NCBI GenBank assembly: GCA_034437655.1
Contig: DAOTTU010000044.1
Span: 303,461-367,460, forward strand
Direction: 5' to 3'
DNA from: J027 sp034437655
GTDB taxonomy: Bacteria; Chloroflexota; Anaerolineae; Aggregatilineales; J027
Length of the DNA stretch: 64,000 nucleotides
Shown: positions 16,855-24,910 of the stretch, one piece after another
How the letters are laid out: each line of letters opens with the position of its first letter
How positions within the stretch are numbered: position 1 is the first letter of the stretch
Notes under the pieces: model-generated
Databases searched by the model: none
Seen by the model: only the letters and a program-made list of their open reading frames with translations
Told to the model about the DNA's origin: nothing
Position numbers and translations under genes: made by a program

Positions 16855-17631
16855 ATGATCAGCACAGGCAACCCACGCCTCGCCCTACGTGATATCTCGC
16901 ACACCTATCAGCGCAACGGCCAACATGTTCAGGCGCTGGATGATGTCAGCTTACACGCTGCGCCCGGTGAGTTTTTAACGCTCATCGGGCCCAGTGGGTC
17001 CGGTAAAAGCACGCTCTTGCAGATCATCGCTGGCTTGCTACAACCGGACACCGGGACGGTTTATCTCAATGATAAGCCTCACCACAAGCGTCTGGGCGCA
17101 ACTGCTTACATGCCACAACAGGACGCGCTGTTACCGTGGCGCACCGTTTTAGACAATGTAATCGTCGGTCCTGAAGTTAGCGGGAGCAACCGCCGCGCCG
17201 CCAAAAAACGGGCCCATGAGCTATTGCCACTGTTCGGGCTCGAAGGCTTCGCAGACAGCTTTCCGGCTGAACTTTCTGGCGGGATGCGTCAACGGGCGGC
17301 CTTATTGCGTACCTTCCTGACCGGGCGCGATATTCTCTTGCTAGATGAACCATTCGGCGCGCTGGATGCATTGACCCGACGCGATTTACAGGCGTGGCTT
17401 TTGGACGTCTGGCAACATTTCGACTACACTATCATTTTTATTACCCATGACGTGGAAGAAGCCGTTTTCCTCAGCGACCGCGTGCTGGTTCTGAGTCCAC
17501 GGCCGGGCAAGGTAGTCTTTGAAACCAAGATAGCGCTACAACGTCCACGGCACGAGCATTATGGCCCGTTTGACCAGGCAATGGTCAAGCACCAGTCTGA
17601 ACTTTTTCATGCACTTAAAGGAAGCCCATGA
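16855..17631 (+). CDS. ABC transporter ATPase, ThiZ-like
   Basis: A 258-residue ATPase that should power the ThiXY-like importer. Walker A is GPSGSGKST near residues 43-51, the Q-loop YMPQQDALLPW, the signature LSGGMRQR, Walker B LLLDEPFGALD and the H-loop ITHD. The Q-loop Leu-Leu-Pro-Trp stretch is typical of the SsuB/ThiZ group. It starts eight bases after the binding-protein stop, and its TGA overlaps the ATG of the DUF402 gene. With the permease and binding protein it makes a complete transporter. A second ATPase of the same group sits at 5722-6483. Confidence 0.9.
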   Translation: MISTGNPRLALRDISHTYQRNGQHVQALDDVSLHAAPGEFLTLIGPSGSGKSTLLQIIAGLLQPDTGTVYLNDKPHHKRLGATAYMPQQDALLPWRTVLDNVIVGPEVSGSNRRAAKKRAHELLPLFGLEGFADSFPAELSGGMRQRAALLRTFLTGRDILLLDEPFGALDALTRRDLQAWLLDVWQHFDYTIIFITHDVEEAVFLSDRVLVLSPRPGKVVFETKIALQRPRHEHYGPFDQAMVKHQSELFHALKGSP

Positions 17632-18104
17632 TCACGCAAACAATTACCGTCAACAAATTGAACCATCGCCGCCAACCTGTGATCACCTATGAAGGTACTG
17701 TTCTTGAACGTACTGAGACGTTGGTTGTGCTTGAAGCGCGCTTTCAACTGAACGTCAAAGCTGCTTTTCATCATTTCAAGCCCGGCGACCGTCTCATTGA
17801 GTGGTTTTTCACCGACCGCTGGTACAATATTTTCGAATTGCATCACCACGAAACCGACGAGCTAGAAGGCTGGTATTGTAACATCACGCATCCGGCGCGT
17901 GTTACTGAAGACACCGTTGAAGCCGATGACCTGGGGCTAGACTTGATGGTGTATCCTGATGGCAAGATGGTTGTGCTGGATGAGGAAGAGTTTAACGCTA
18001 TGGAGCTAGATGAACAGACCCGCCGCAGCGCTCTGGCTGGTCTTGCTGACTTGCAACAGCTTGCAAAGTTACGTCTGGCACCATTTGACAAAATTCAGGA
18101 CTAA
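17628..18104 (+). CDS. DUF402 family protein
   Basis: A 158-residue cytoplasmic protein of the DUF402 family. The core reads FTDRWYNIFELHHHETDELEGWYCNITHPARV, followed by DLGLDLMVYPDGKMVVLDEEEF. These are the barrel strands and acidic metal-binding residues of the family, which includes nucleoside phosphatases such as Ntdp and the phosphatase FomD. The acidic cluster Asp-Asp-Leu-Gly-Leu-Asp is the likely metal site. It overlaps the ThiZ-like gene by four bases (ATGA), so it is co-transcribed with the thiamine genes. A phosphatase acting on a thiamine-related phosphate would fit the neighbours, but this is only inference. Confidence 0.75.
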   Translation: MITQTITVNKLNHRRQPVITYEGTVLERTETLVVLEARFQLNVKAAFHHFKPGDRLIEWFFTDRWYNIFELHHHETDELEGWYCNITHPARVTEDTVEADDLGLDLMVYPDGKMVVLDEEEFNAMELDEQTRRSALAGLADLQQLAKLRLAPFDKIQD

Positions 18105-18122
18105 CAAGCATGGGATAGGTGG

Positions 18123-18151
18123 TTGCTGGAATCTTGGGCGGCCGTTACAAT
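18123..18151 (+). promoter_or_regulatory. Probable promoter for the SnoaL-like/Nif3-like genes
   Basis: TTGCTG (18123-18128) and TACAAT (18146-18151) are separated by exactly 17 bp. Transcription would begin near 18158, about 39 nt before ATG 18197. This also argues against the longer open frame that begins at 18119. Confidence 0.5.
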
Positions 18152-18196
18152 TTTAGCGTCTTTGTCATGCTTGAGGGTTTAGGAGTACGAATAAGA

Positions 18197-18595
18197 ATGG
18201 AATCCCGCCCTGAAACACTGCTCAGCACATTGGAAGCATACATGGGTGCGCTGCGGAATAAAGATCGCCAGCAAGCACTGGAGCTTTTCGCAGGTAGCGG
18301 TATTATTCGCGACCCAGTAGGGCAGAGTGAATATGCTGGCAAAGAAGCCGTTGGCCAATACCTCGACGTGTTGTTTGCAACATGGTTTTACTACGAAATC
18401 CGTATCGACAATTACTTTCCCGGTAGCGACGACCGTATGGCGGTACGCTGGTCAGTAAGCGGTACGGCCGTGAACAATAAAACCGCCGACTTTAGCGGTA
18501 TCAGTATTTTTGTGTTCGACGCCAATTTGCGCATTGTCAGTATTGAAAGCTACTGGCACTATGAGCGTATTCTCGCCCAAATCAAAGACGACTAA
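18197..18595 (+). CDS. SnoaL/NTF2-like protein
   Basis: A 132-residue protein with the NTF2-like alpha+beta cone layout. An N-terminal helix (TLLSTLEAYMGALRNKDRQQALELF) is followed by the turn GSGIIRDPVG, then YAGKEAVGQYLDVLF and long strands ending in IVSIESYWHYERI. This is the SnoaL or ketosteroid-isomerase-like fold. The polar residues needed for a specific reaction cannot be identified, so function is open. ATG 18197 is chosen because AGGAG lies upstream and because a promoter covers the longer in-frame extension. It is followed three bases later by the next gene, with which it likely forms an operon. Confidence 0.65.
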   Translation: MESRPETLLSTLEAYMGALRNKDRQQALELFAGSGIIRDPVGQSEYAGKEAVGQYLDVLFATWFYYEIRIDNYFPGSDDRMAVRWSVSGTAVNNKTADFSGISIFVFDANLRIVSIESYWHYERILAQIKDD

Positions 18596-18598
18596 CCC

Positions 18599-19225
18599 GT
18601 GCCTACCGAATTGGTCATCCTCTACACCGCCAACTTACACGCCGACTTCGCACGTATGGCGCGGTTTGCCACCCAAATCCAGGCGATACGCGGACAATAC
18701 GGTCCAGAGCCACACCCCATCCTACTGCTAGACATTGGCCAAGCCTGGTCAACGGATGTATGGGTATCACGAGTCACAGAACACCGTGCCCCATACCTGG
18801 TGCTGGATGCCATGGCCTATCATGTCGCACACGCTGATGGTCTGAATGTGGGTGCAATTCTGGGCTTACAAGGCGTTGTACAGTTACAGTTGATGGATCA
18901 CACTATTGTGCGGCGCTGGCAATGGCGTGATATAGTGGTCAATATCGGACCGCGTGCGGTTGAGCCGTGCGTACGCTGGAACTGGGAAAGCTCCTCGTCG
19001 GGCGAAGACTGGTATCAGGGCGGCCGCGGCTGCTTGACTTTGTTTCCGGTTGATGGCATCGGACATCTGGAAGTCAGTTATCCAGACATGACGGTGCAGC
19101 AAGCCACATTGCACGCTGTACTGTCTGGCACACGCCCCGACCCGACTATTGTGGCGACGACCGAATATGTAGAGCGCGAAGCCCGATTTTATGAGTCCAA
19201 GCAGAAAGGCAACTCCGCTGACTGA
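18599..19225 (+). CDS. Degenerate 5'-nucleotidase/metallophosphoesterase-like protein
   Basis: A 208-residue protein from GTG 18599. Its beginning resembles the N-terminus of UshA-type 5'-nucleotidases in layout: LVILYTANLHADF where that family has T-N-D-x-H-G, then PILLLDIGQAWS where the family has L-L-D-x-G-D, then LDAMAYHVAHADGLN where it has M-x-x-x-G-Y...G-N-H-E. The metal-binding Asp, the second Asp and the Asn-His pair are all changed. The C-terminal half (REIVVNIG-like strands and SYPDMTVQQATLHAVLSG) is unassigned. If the relation is real, the protein should not bind the usual two metals. It overlaps the Nif3-like gene by one base (TGATG), so they are translationally coupled. Confidence 0.5.
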   Translation: MPTELVILYTANLHADFARMARFATQIQAIRGQYGPEPHPILLLDIGQAWSTDVWVSRVTEHRAPYLVLDAMAYHVAHADGLNVGAILGLQGVVQLQLMDHTIVRRWQWRDIVVNIGPRAVEPCVRWNWESSSSGEDWYQGGRGCLTLFPVDGIGHLEVSYPDMTVQQATLHAVLSGTRPDPTIVATTEYVEREARFYESKQKGNSAD

Positions 19226-20130
19226 TGCGACTAGAAAAGCTGTGTGATGCATTGGATGAATATTTCAACGTCAGTGCTTTCGATGAGAAAGACTGGCAAG
19301 ACCTGATCTCTGAAGCTGAGCGAGGCGCGTTTTTGCGGTTTCTGCGTCCAGAATACGTCAACGGTAGCTGGAACGGGCTCATGCTCAACAACACCCCGGC
19401 TGATGATGATATTGAACGGGTGTATCTCCTGGTGTATCCCAATCAGGAAGTGCTTGATACGATTATTGCACGTGAGGTCGAGCGTGGTGCCCCCGGGGCG
19501 ATGATCTTCAGCTATCAACCGATTGCCTATCATGAAGACGATGCTGACTATAAGGTCATTGCGACCGAACAGCTCGAAGAGCTTCAAGAACACAATATCA
19601 GTCTCTATGTATGCCATGCCCCACTGGACTGTCACCCGGAAACCAATACGGCTGGTGCAATTGCCGACGCGCTGGGTCTGGAAGATCAAGCACGCTTCGG
19701 TGAGCATTATGGTGGTCTGGGCTGCGTGCAAGGGCGCATTGGGGCGACAACCTTTGAAAACCTCACTACACGCATTGCAGAGATCAGTGAACTGCCTTAT
19801 CTGCGCTATGACCAGATTCGCCACAACGGCAAACCCATTCAACAAGTGGCAATCGCCCCCGGTGGCGTAAATACCGCCTTTATGGATGAAGCCGCCCGTC
19901 GTGGTGCAGACACGTTCATTACTGGCCATTGGTGGCTATATGGCAGCAGCGGGTTTGCGACCAACAGCCGCGAACGTATGCGTGAGTATGTTGCCAAAAA
20001 CGGCATGAACCTGGTCGGCACCTCACGGTATAGCAATGCGCTGATCGTGATGCGAGATTATGTGCCAGATGTCTTTCGGCCACACAACATCGAGACCATT
20101 CTCATTCGCCAGGAGAATCACTGGCAATAG
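19225..20130 (+). CDS. Nif3-like dinuclear metal-centre protein
   Basis: A 301-residue member of the NIF3/DUF34 family. Supporting blocks are the early WNGLMLNN (family: N-G-L-Q), FSYQPIAYHED (family: H-H-P-x-x-x), the central VCHAPLDCHPETNTA (family: H-T-x-x-D) and the late APGGVNTAFMDEAARRGADTFITGHWW (family: G-x-G...G-A-D-x-x-x-T-G-E). Metal ligands His and Asp are partly conserved, while the usual His-His pair in the second block is altered. Its function is not settled even in well-studied species; a GTP cyclohydrolase-like hydrolase has been proposed. It is coupled to the degenerate phosphoesterase gene. Its 3' end overlaps the convergent M23 gene by 13 bp. Confidence 0.72.
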   Translation: MRLEKLCDALDEYFNVSAFDEKDWQDLISEAERGAFLRFLRPEYVNGSWNGLMLNNTPADDDIERVYLLVYPNQEVLDTIIAREVERGAPGAMIFSYQPIAYHEDDADYKVIATEQLEELQEHNISLYVCHAPLDCHPETNTAGAIADALGLEDQARFGEHYGGLGCVQGRIGATTFENLTTRIAEISELPYLRYDQIRHNGKPIQQVAIAPGGVNTAFMDEAARRGADTFITGHWWLYGSSGFATNSRERMREYVAKNGMNLVGTSRYSNALIVMRDYVPDVFRPHNIETILIRQENHWQ

Positions 20131-21761
20131 AGCGGCGCAATTCCTGAGAGCTGTTCCAGATCAAAAGCGATAACCTGATCGGCTACTTGCATCCTTAACA
20201 CTCTGGCCTGCAATGTATCTGTCTCTACCCACAAGCGGCTCCGGTTTTCTCCCCAGAGCTTGAGTTGTTGCGCCAATCGACCACTCCGACTATCGAACAA
20301 CAATACTTTTCCGCGCGGTGAGACAAGTGTTAACGTGCAGCTACTACTCGAATACAGCACAGCGCGGGTTAAGAGTGTGGTGTCTATACCCAGAACGTCA
20401 GTCTGCCAGCGCACCACGCCATCCAGACCCAATGCAGTCAAACGGGTCGGGCTACCAAGTCCCCACAAGATCAAGTGGTCGCCATCCACTATCATCTGGG
20501 CATCGGTGCGGTTCACGGTAACGCCTTCAAGCAGCAGGTCGCGTTCACTATCCTGCCACAGCCAGATATCGCCCTGATCACGAATAATTAGCCCTTCACC
20601 CGCCCCGGCGATAACATCCGAATTGGGGCGCAATTCCCATTCATCCACCAGGCGGCCGCGTGTGTCAAAAACTTGCAGACGATGGTCGGACATGTACAGC
20701 GCCAAATGGGTTGTGGTCGCAACAGATTTGCGGATGCCTGCGTCAAGTTCGATGGTTTCCAGCGGCTGGCGCAACCCATTGTAGAAATAGACACCCATGT
20801 CGTTCATCAATACGAGATTTTGCCCAACCTGCAATGGCCCGGCGGTCAGGGTATCGTGTTCCGTTTCCCAGACTTCCAGCAGCCCGTCAGCAATCGCAAA
20901 GACCAGCACACGCCCATCGTCTGTCGCCAATAGTTGTGTGTCTGGCAAGGCCAGCAAACCGACTGCGCTCACTGAGTCTGCGAGCCGAAACTGCTGGGCC
21001 ACTTGCCCATTAAGTGTGAGATAGCGCAGGAAGTTGCCATCGACATAAGCCAGCAGCCCACTTTCCATCACGACAGGCGGCGGAAATACACCATCTGGGT
21101 TGCTGGTGACAATATGCCACTCGTAGGCTGGATGCATCCAGGCGCGGCGATTGTCAATGAACTGGCGTGGGTTCAGCCACCCGGCCAGCCCCGGGTCCAC
21201 CGGCCAATAGCCCGGTCCGGGCGCTAATGGGTCGAAGGTGCGAATTTCAAAGTGTAGATGCGGTGCCGGGCGCGGATCAGCAATAACCCCGACGACATCA
21301 CCTTGCTGCACACACGAACCTGCCGCTGGAAATTGGATCGTCTCGCTTTCTTCGATGTGTCCATACAACGAATAAACACGCACCCCATCGCTGAAGACAT
21401 GCTCCACAATAACCACACCCCGGTCACGTCCCCAACCTGTCGGGTTGGAATAAGTGACACGCCCCGGGGCAAAGGCATACACGGGCGCACCCAGACTTTC
21501 GCCTTCAATACGAATGTAGTCGTCGCCAGCGTGAAGGCGGCCGTCAAAGCGCTGGTTTGGACGGCCAAAAGGATTGACCAGCATAAATTCACTACGGTCT
21601 ACGGGATAGGCCAGTTGGTCTTCAGTGGAAATTACATCACAGGTTTGTGGTTGTTGTTTTTGCAGAGGCGTAGCTGCGGGTGCATCAGACATAGCAATCG
21701 CCGCTGCCCCTACATAGAGGAGCATCAGCACAGTAGCAAAAATGAGGACGGAGCGCGGCAC
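20118..21761 (-). CDS. M23 (LytM-type) peptidase domain fused to a C-terminal beta-propeller-like region
   Basis: An exported protein of 547 residues. An N-terminal hydrophobic signal covers residues 4-24. An M23 peptidase domain spans about 50-200 with the zinc ligands visible: HAGDD (His77, Asp81) and HLHFE (His168, His170). It should cut or bind peptidoglycan cross-links. From about 225 to the end the chain consists of repeated four-strand units such as LLALPDTQLLATDDGRVLVFAI and LILWGLGSPTRLTALGLDGVVRW, resembling PQQ- or WD-type propeller blades. This pairing is unusual. It is the last gene of a minus-strand run with a CPBP-like membrane protein 12 bp upstream. Confidence 0.8.
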   Translation of the reverse strand: MPRSVLIFATVLMLLYVGAAAIAMSDAPAATPLQKQQPQTCDVISTEDQLAYPVDRSEFMLVNPFGRPNQRFDGRLHAGDDYIRIEGESLGAPVYAFAPGRVTYSNPTGWGRDRGVVIVEHVFSDGVRVYSLYGHIEESETIQFPAAGSCVQQGDVVGVIADPRPAPHLHFEIRTFDPLAPGPGYWPVDPGLAGWLNPRQFIDNRRAWMHPAYEWHIVTSNPDGVFPPPVVMESGLLAYVDGNFLRYLTLNGQVAQQFRLADSVSAVGLLALPDTQLLATDDGRVLVFAIADGLLEVWETEHDTLTAGPLQVGQNLVLMNDMGVYFYNGLRQPLETIELDAGIRKSVATTTHLALYMSDHRLQVFDTRGRLVDEWELRPNSDVIAGAGEGLIIRDQGDIWLWQDSERDLLLEGVTVNRTDAQMIVDGDHLILWGLGSPTRLTALGLDGVVRWQTDVLGIDTTLLTRAVLYSSSSCTLTLVSPRGKVLLFDSRSGRLAQQLKLWGENRSRLWVETDTLQARVLRMQVADQVIAFDLEQLSGIAPLYCQ

Positions 21762-21773
21762 AGGCGTTCACCT

Positions 21774-22700
21774 TCACCCAAAAAGTAACCGAGGGAAAAA
21801 CCAGATCAGGCTTCCACTGACGACCTGACAAATCCATGCCGCCGAAAGCCCATTGCGAAGCCTGACATAACTATACAGGAAACTGAGGAATGCAAAAAAG
21901 GCGGCAATCATCACCGCAAGCGTTAAGAACCCGCCAATTTCCATATGTGGGAAAAACAACACGATAGACCAGATGGTTGCCAACAGCGCGGTTAGGGGTA
22001 GGCTGCGGAATTGTTGCATGGCACCACGAAAAAAGAGCGATTCAGCCGTTGGTTGCACAAAAACAACAGCCATGAAGACCCACGTGTCCATAATGCTGCG
22101 TGGAATATCGCCTGCATCGAACATGCGCCCTGAAATATCTGCCATCGGGCCACCAAGCGCAATCAAAATCGGCAAGCCTACCCCCATCCCAAAACCCACG
22201 CCGGCAACCAGATCATCCAGATCATTGCGCATCGCTTCCTGTTGGGCACGTCCTAGCACATAAGCCAGCACCCCGGCAATACATAGCAATGCCCACAGGA
22301 TAACGTAGCGCACCACGGCGTCCAGCGGTGTTGAGCCGATGCTAATTGCCCCCACAACCATCATCGCGATAATGGGGTCGGCTTCACGTTGGAGCTTGAA
22401 CCGTTCCTGACGTTCTGCTTCCAGTGCCGCGAGGATTTCGGGGGCTATTTCACGTTCGGTTGCAGCCGGGGTGGTGGCGTCTTCATCATGATCTTCGTCG
22501 TCGTCATCGTCACCTGTAAGCGGACGGGCATGCGGCGTTCGGTCGCGCAAGACCTGTTCAAGCTGCTGCGCTTCCTTCATACTTTCGGGGGCAGCGGTTT
22601 CTTGCTCATCCGCTGTTGTGTCTGTATCGGTATCTGGCGGCGTGGCACGCGGCCAGGCCATTTCATCGGCGTTATGATCCTCTGGGGGTGAGGATGTCAT
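21774..22700 (-). CDS. CPBP-type intramembrane protein with acidic cytoplasmic N-terminus
   Basis: A 308-residue membrane protein. The first 105 residues are soluble and acidic, with an Asp/Glu run near 64-74. About seven helices follow. The CPBP (CAAX protease/bacteriocin-processing) motif 1 appears as QPTAESLFFRG (Glu220, Arg225) where the family has Glu-Glu-x-x-x-Arg, so the second Glu is Ser. Motif 2, Phe-x-x-x-His, is present as VLFFPHM (His252). The family includes intramembrane proteases and inactive relatives, so activity is uncertain. It overlaps the threonine aldolase gene by four bases (ATGA) and lies 12 bp ahead of the M23 fusion, which suggests one operon. Confidence 0.68.
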   Translation of the reverse strand: MTSSPPEDHNADEMAWPRATPPDTDTDTTADEQETAAPESMKEAQQLEQVLRDRTPHARPLTGDDDDDEDHDEDATTPAATEREIAPEILAALEAERQERFKLQREADPIIAMMVVGAISIGSTPLDAVVRYVILWALLCIAGVLAYVLGRAQQEAMRNDLDDLVAGVGFGMGVGLPILIALGGPMADISGRMFDAGDIPRSIMDTWVFMAVVFVQPTAESLFFRGAMQQFRSLPLTALLATIWSIVLFFPHMEIGGFLTLAVMIAAFFAFLSFLYSYVRLRNGLSAAWICQVVSGSLIWFFPRLLFG

Positions 22701-23737
22701 GCCAGTAGGCTCCGCATACGCTGTAGCACCAGGTCAATATGTTCTTCAGTGACCCAGTAATGCGTTACAAAACGGAATGAGCGCTTATGATAGGCACCGC
22801 GCACCTGAATGTTGTCTTTAGCAAGCGCGTCGGCTAGCTCAGACGGGGACAACGGTGCGTCATCCCGTAGACTGAAAAAGATCATGTTGGTTTTGACCTG
22901 CGCGAGGTCAATGTCGATGGCGTCAATCTCGGCAAGTCCTTCAGCCAGCCGACAAGCGTTTTGATGGTCATCTTGCAGGCGTTCGGTCATATCTTCAAGC
23001 GCGACAATCCCCGCTGCGGCGATCATTCCGGCCTGACGCATTCCCCCACCGAGGGCTTTACGGGCGCGACGTGCTTCGTGGATGAATGCCTCGCTGCCGA
23101 CCACCACCGAACCGACAGGCGCACACAGTCCTTTCGAAAGACAAAACGTCAGGCTATCCGCTGACCGGGTGAGCCGTGCTACATCGACGCCAACGGCCGC
23201 CGCCGCGTTGAAAATGCGGGCCCCGTCAATGTGCAATTTGATGTCGTGCGCACGTGCCAGCGTACCCACGGCGTCGATATAGTCCGTGTTGAGCGGTTGA
23301 CCACCCCGGCTGCCCTGCGAGTTTTCAACAGAAATTAATTTTGTGCGCGGGAAATGCGGGTCGTCGTCACGAATGGCGTGTTTTATGTCAACCAGCGACA
23401 TTTTGCCTTCAGCATCAACGGGAACAGGCATCGAATGAACGCCGCCGAGTGTGGCCGGATTGCCGGCCTCATAGAGGAAGGTGTGGCTGGGGTTGCCCAT
23501 AATCGCCTCCTCGCCGCGACCACAATGGGCTAGCAGCGACACCATATTGCCCATAGTGCCGCTGGTGACGAGCAAACCTGCTTCCTTGCCAAACCGTTCG
23601 GCCGCCAGCGCTTCTAATTCGTTAACGGTCGGGTCTTCGCCATAGACGTCATCGCCAACCGCAGCCGACGCCATCGCCTGACGCATCTTTTCGGTTGGCC
23701 ATGTGACAGTGTCGCTGCGGAGGTCGATTCTATCCAT
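22697..23737 (-). CDS. ltaE: Low-specificity L-threonine aldolase
   Basis: PLP-dependent fold-type I enzyme of 346 residues that cleaves L-threonine or allo-threonine to glycine and acetaldehyde. The N-terminal IDLRSDTVTWPTEKMRQAM and VGDDVYGEDPT are characteristic. The PLP site contains TSGTMGN, HIDGARIFNAA and the Schiff-base lysine in FCLSKGLCAPVGS. Length matches the family. It lies second in a minus-strand run, two bases after the nitrilase-fold gene and overlapping the CPBP gene. None of these neighbours belongs to the same pathway, so the operon may be one of convenience. Confidence 0.93.
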   Translation of the reverse strand: MDRIDLRSDTVTWPTEKMRQAMASAAVGDDVYGEDPTVNELEALAAERFGKEAGLLVTSGTMGNMVSLLAHCGRGEEAIMGNPSHTFLYEAGNPATLGGVHSMPVPVDAEGKMSLVDIKHAIRDDDPHFPRTKLISVENSQGSRGGQPLNTDYIDAVGTLARAHDIKLHIDGARIFNAAAAVGVDVARLTRSADSLTFCLSKGLCAPVGSVVVGSEAFIHEARRARKALGGGMRQAGMIAAAGIVALEDMTERLQDDHQNACRLAEGLAEIDAIDIDLAQVKTNMIFFSLRDDAPLSPSELADALAKDNIQVRGAYHKRSFRFVTHYWVTEEHIDLVLQRMRSLLA

Positions 23738-23739
23738 GC

Positions 23740-24705
23740 TTAGTACTTCTTCGAAATACGCTTATAGGCGTCGGGCTGGCGTTCTTGAATCATCTGGAAT
23801 TGTTCGCGATTCTTGCGGACTTCTTCGAGGTCAACACGTGCCACAGCAAAGCCTTCTGGTTGTTTCTGTGGGGTGTCGTCTTCTTTGGCTTTCTTGCTAT
23901 CTTTCTTTTCAGATTTCTTGTCGGCTTTTTCATCGCCAGACTGATCGTCGTCGCCCTTGCTGTCCTTATCGTCGGCTTTCTTATCTTTGTCAGATGCGGC
24001 GCTCGGTGCTTCTTCAGTGCGAATAGCAGCATAGACCTCACCACGCGGCCCGACGATCATACTTTCGCCACCAAAATTGAGGGTGACATCTTCACCGACG
24101 CGGTTAGAGGCTACGACATACACGGCGTTTTCGAGGGCGCGGCTTTTAATATAGGTGCGGTACTCGTCCATGTAGGCGGTTTCCCAGTTGGTGAGCCCAC
24201 AGATGATTTCTGCACCATCAAGGGCCAGGCTGCGGCTCACTTCGGGGAAGGCTAAGTCCCAACCGAGCATCAAGCCAATGTTGCCGATTTCGGTTTCAAA
24301 GACAGGGAATTTATAGCCCTCACGGAAAGCCATGCGTTCTTCGCCGCGCAGATGGACTTTATTGTAATTGCCAATGAGTTCGCCGTCGGGGCCAACCAGC
24401 ACTGCCGAGTTAAAAATGACGCTTTCGACCTTTTCTTTCGTGACAAGCCCAAAGGCAATGTACACACCATATTCGGCAGCACGCTGCGCCATCAAATTAA
24501 TTGAAGGGCCCGGCACACGCTGCGCAACCTCTGTAAACCGCACACCCAGTTCATAGCCACTGGTGACTAGCTCAGGGAAAACAATCAAGTCAACTTTCTG
24601 TTGTGATGCAATACGGGATACAAAGCCTGACATTTTGACTAGATTGTCTTCTGGCTCGCCGAGTTTGGGTTCAAATTGTACGGTCGCTATGGTTACTTCG
24701 CGCAT
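23740..24705 (-). CDS. Nitrilase-fold protein lacking the catalytic cysteine
   Basis: Carbon-nitrogen hydrolase superfamily member of 321 residues. ATG 24705 is chosen because GGAGA precedes it; a TTG at 24732 is weaker. The catalytic Glu (FPELVTSG, near 45) and Lys (YNKVHLRGEE, near 116) are present. The nucleophile position is Gly: the family's C-Y-D-x-x-F-P-E reads GWDLAFPE, with GGT at residue 148. Residues about 230-284 are an inserted Lys/Asp/Glu/Ser-rich low-complexity stretch between the last core strands, after which FAVARVDLEEVRKNREQFQ resumes the fold. It is probably a non-hydrolytic relative with a binding or scaffolding role. It is the first gene of the ltaE run. Confidence 0.82.
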   Translation of the reverse strand: MREVTIATVQFEPKLGEPEDNLVKMSGFVSRIASQQKVDLIVFPELVTSGYELGVRFTEVAQRVPGPSINLMAQRAAEYGVYIAFGLVTKEKVESVIFNSAVLVGPDGELIGNYNKVHLRGEERMAFREGYKFPVFETEIGNIGLMLGWDLAFPEVSRSLALDGAEIICGLTNWETAYMDEYRTYIKSRALENAVYVVASNRVGEDVTLNFGGESMIVGPRGEVYAAIRTEEAPSAASDKDKKADDKDSKGDDDQSGDEKADKKSEKKDSKKAKEDDTPQKQPEGFAVARVDLEEVRKNREQFQMIQERQPDAYKRISKKY

Positions 24706-24829
24706 AGGGTCTCCAGATTGAGTTGGGTTCAATTGATCATATTAACAGCGCATTATTGTAGCGAACATTTGAGCAAGTCGTCAACGGATGAAATCGCTCA
24801 ATTAGACCGTAAACGAAAAAGGTTGTCCT

Positions 24830-24857
24830 TTGCAAAAACTTCTGGCTACGCGATAAT
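24830..24857 (+). promoter_or_regulatory. Candidate promoter of the sortase gene
   Basis: TTGCAA (24830-24835) and GATAAT (24852-24857) are 16 bp apart. The leader to ATG 24911 would be about 45 nt. The region also contains the divergent start of the nitrilase-fold gene. Confidence 0.4.
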
Positions 24858-24910
24858 GGCAGGCATCTTTGCTGTTGTAAAATCGTTATTGTAAAGTGGG
24901 GTTTTGTCTA

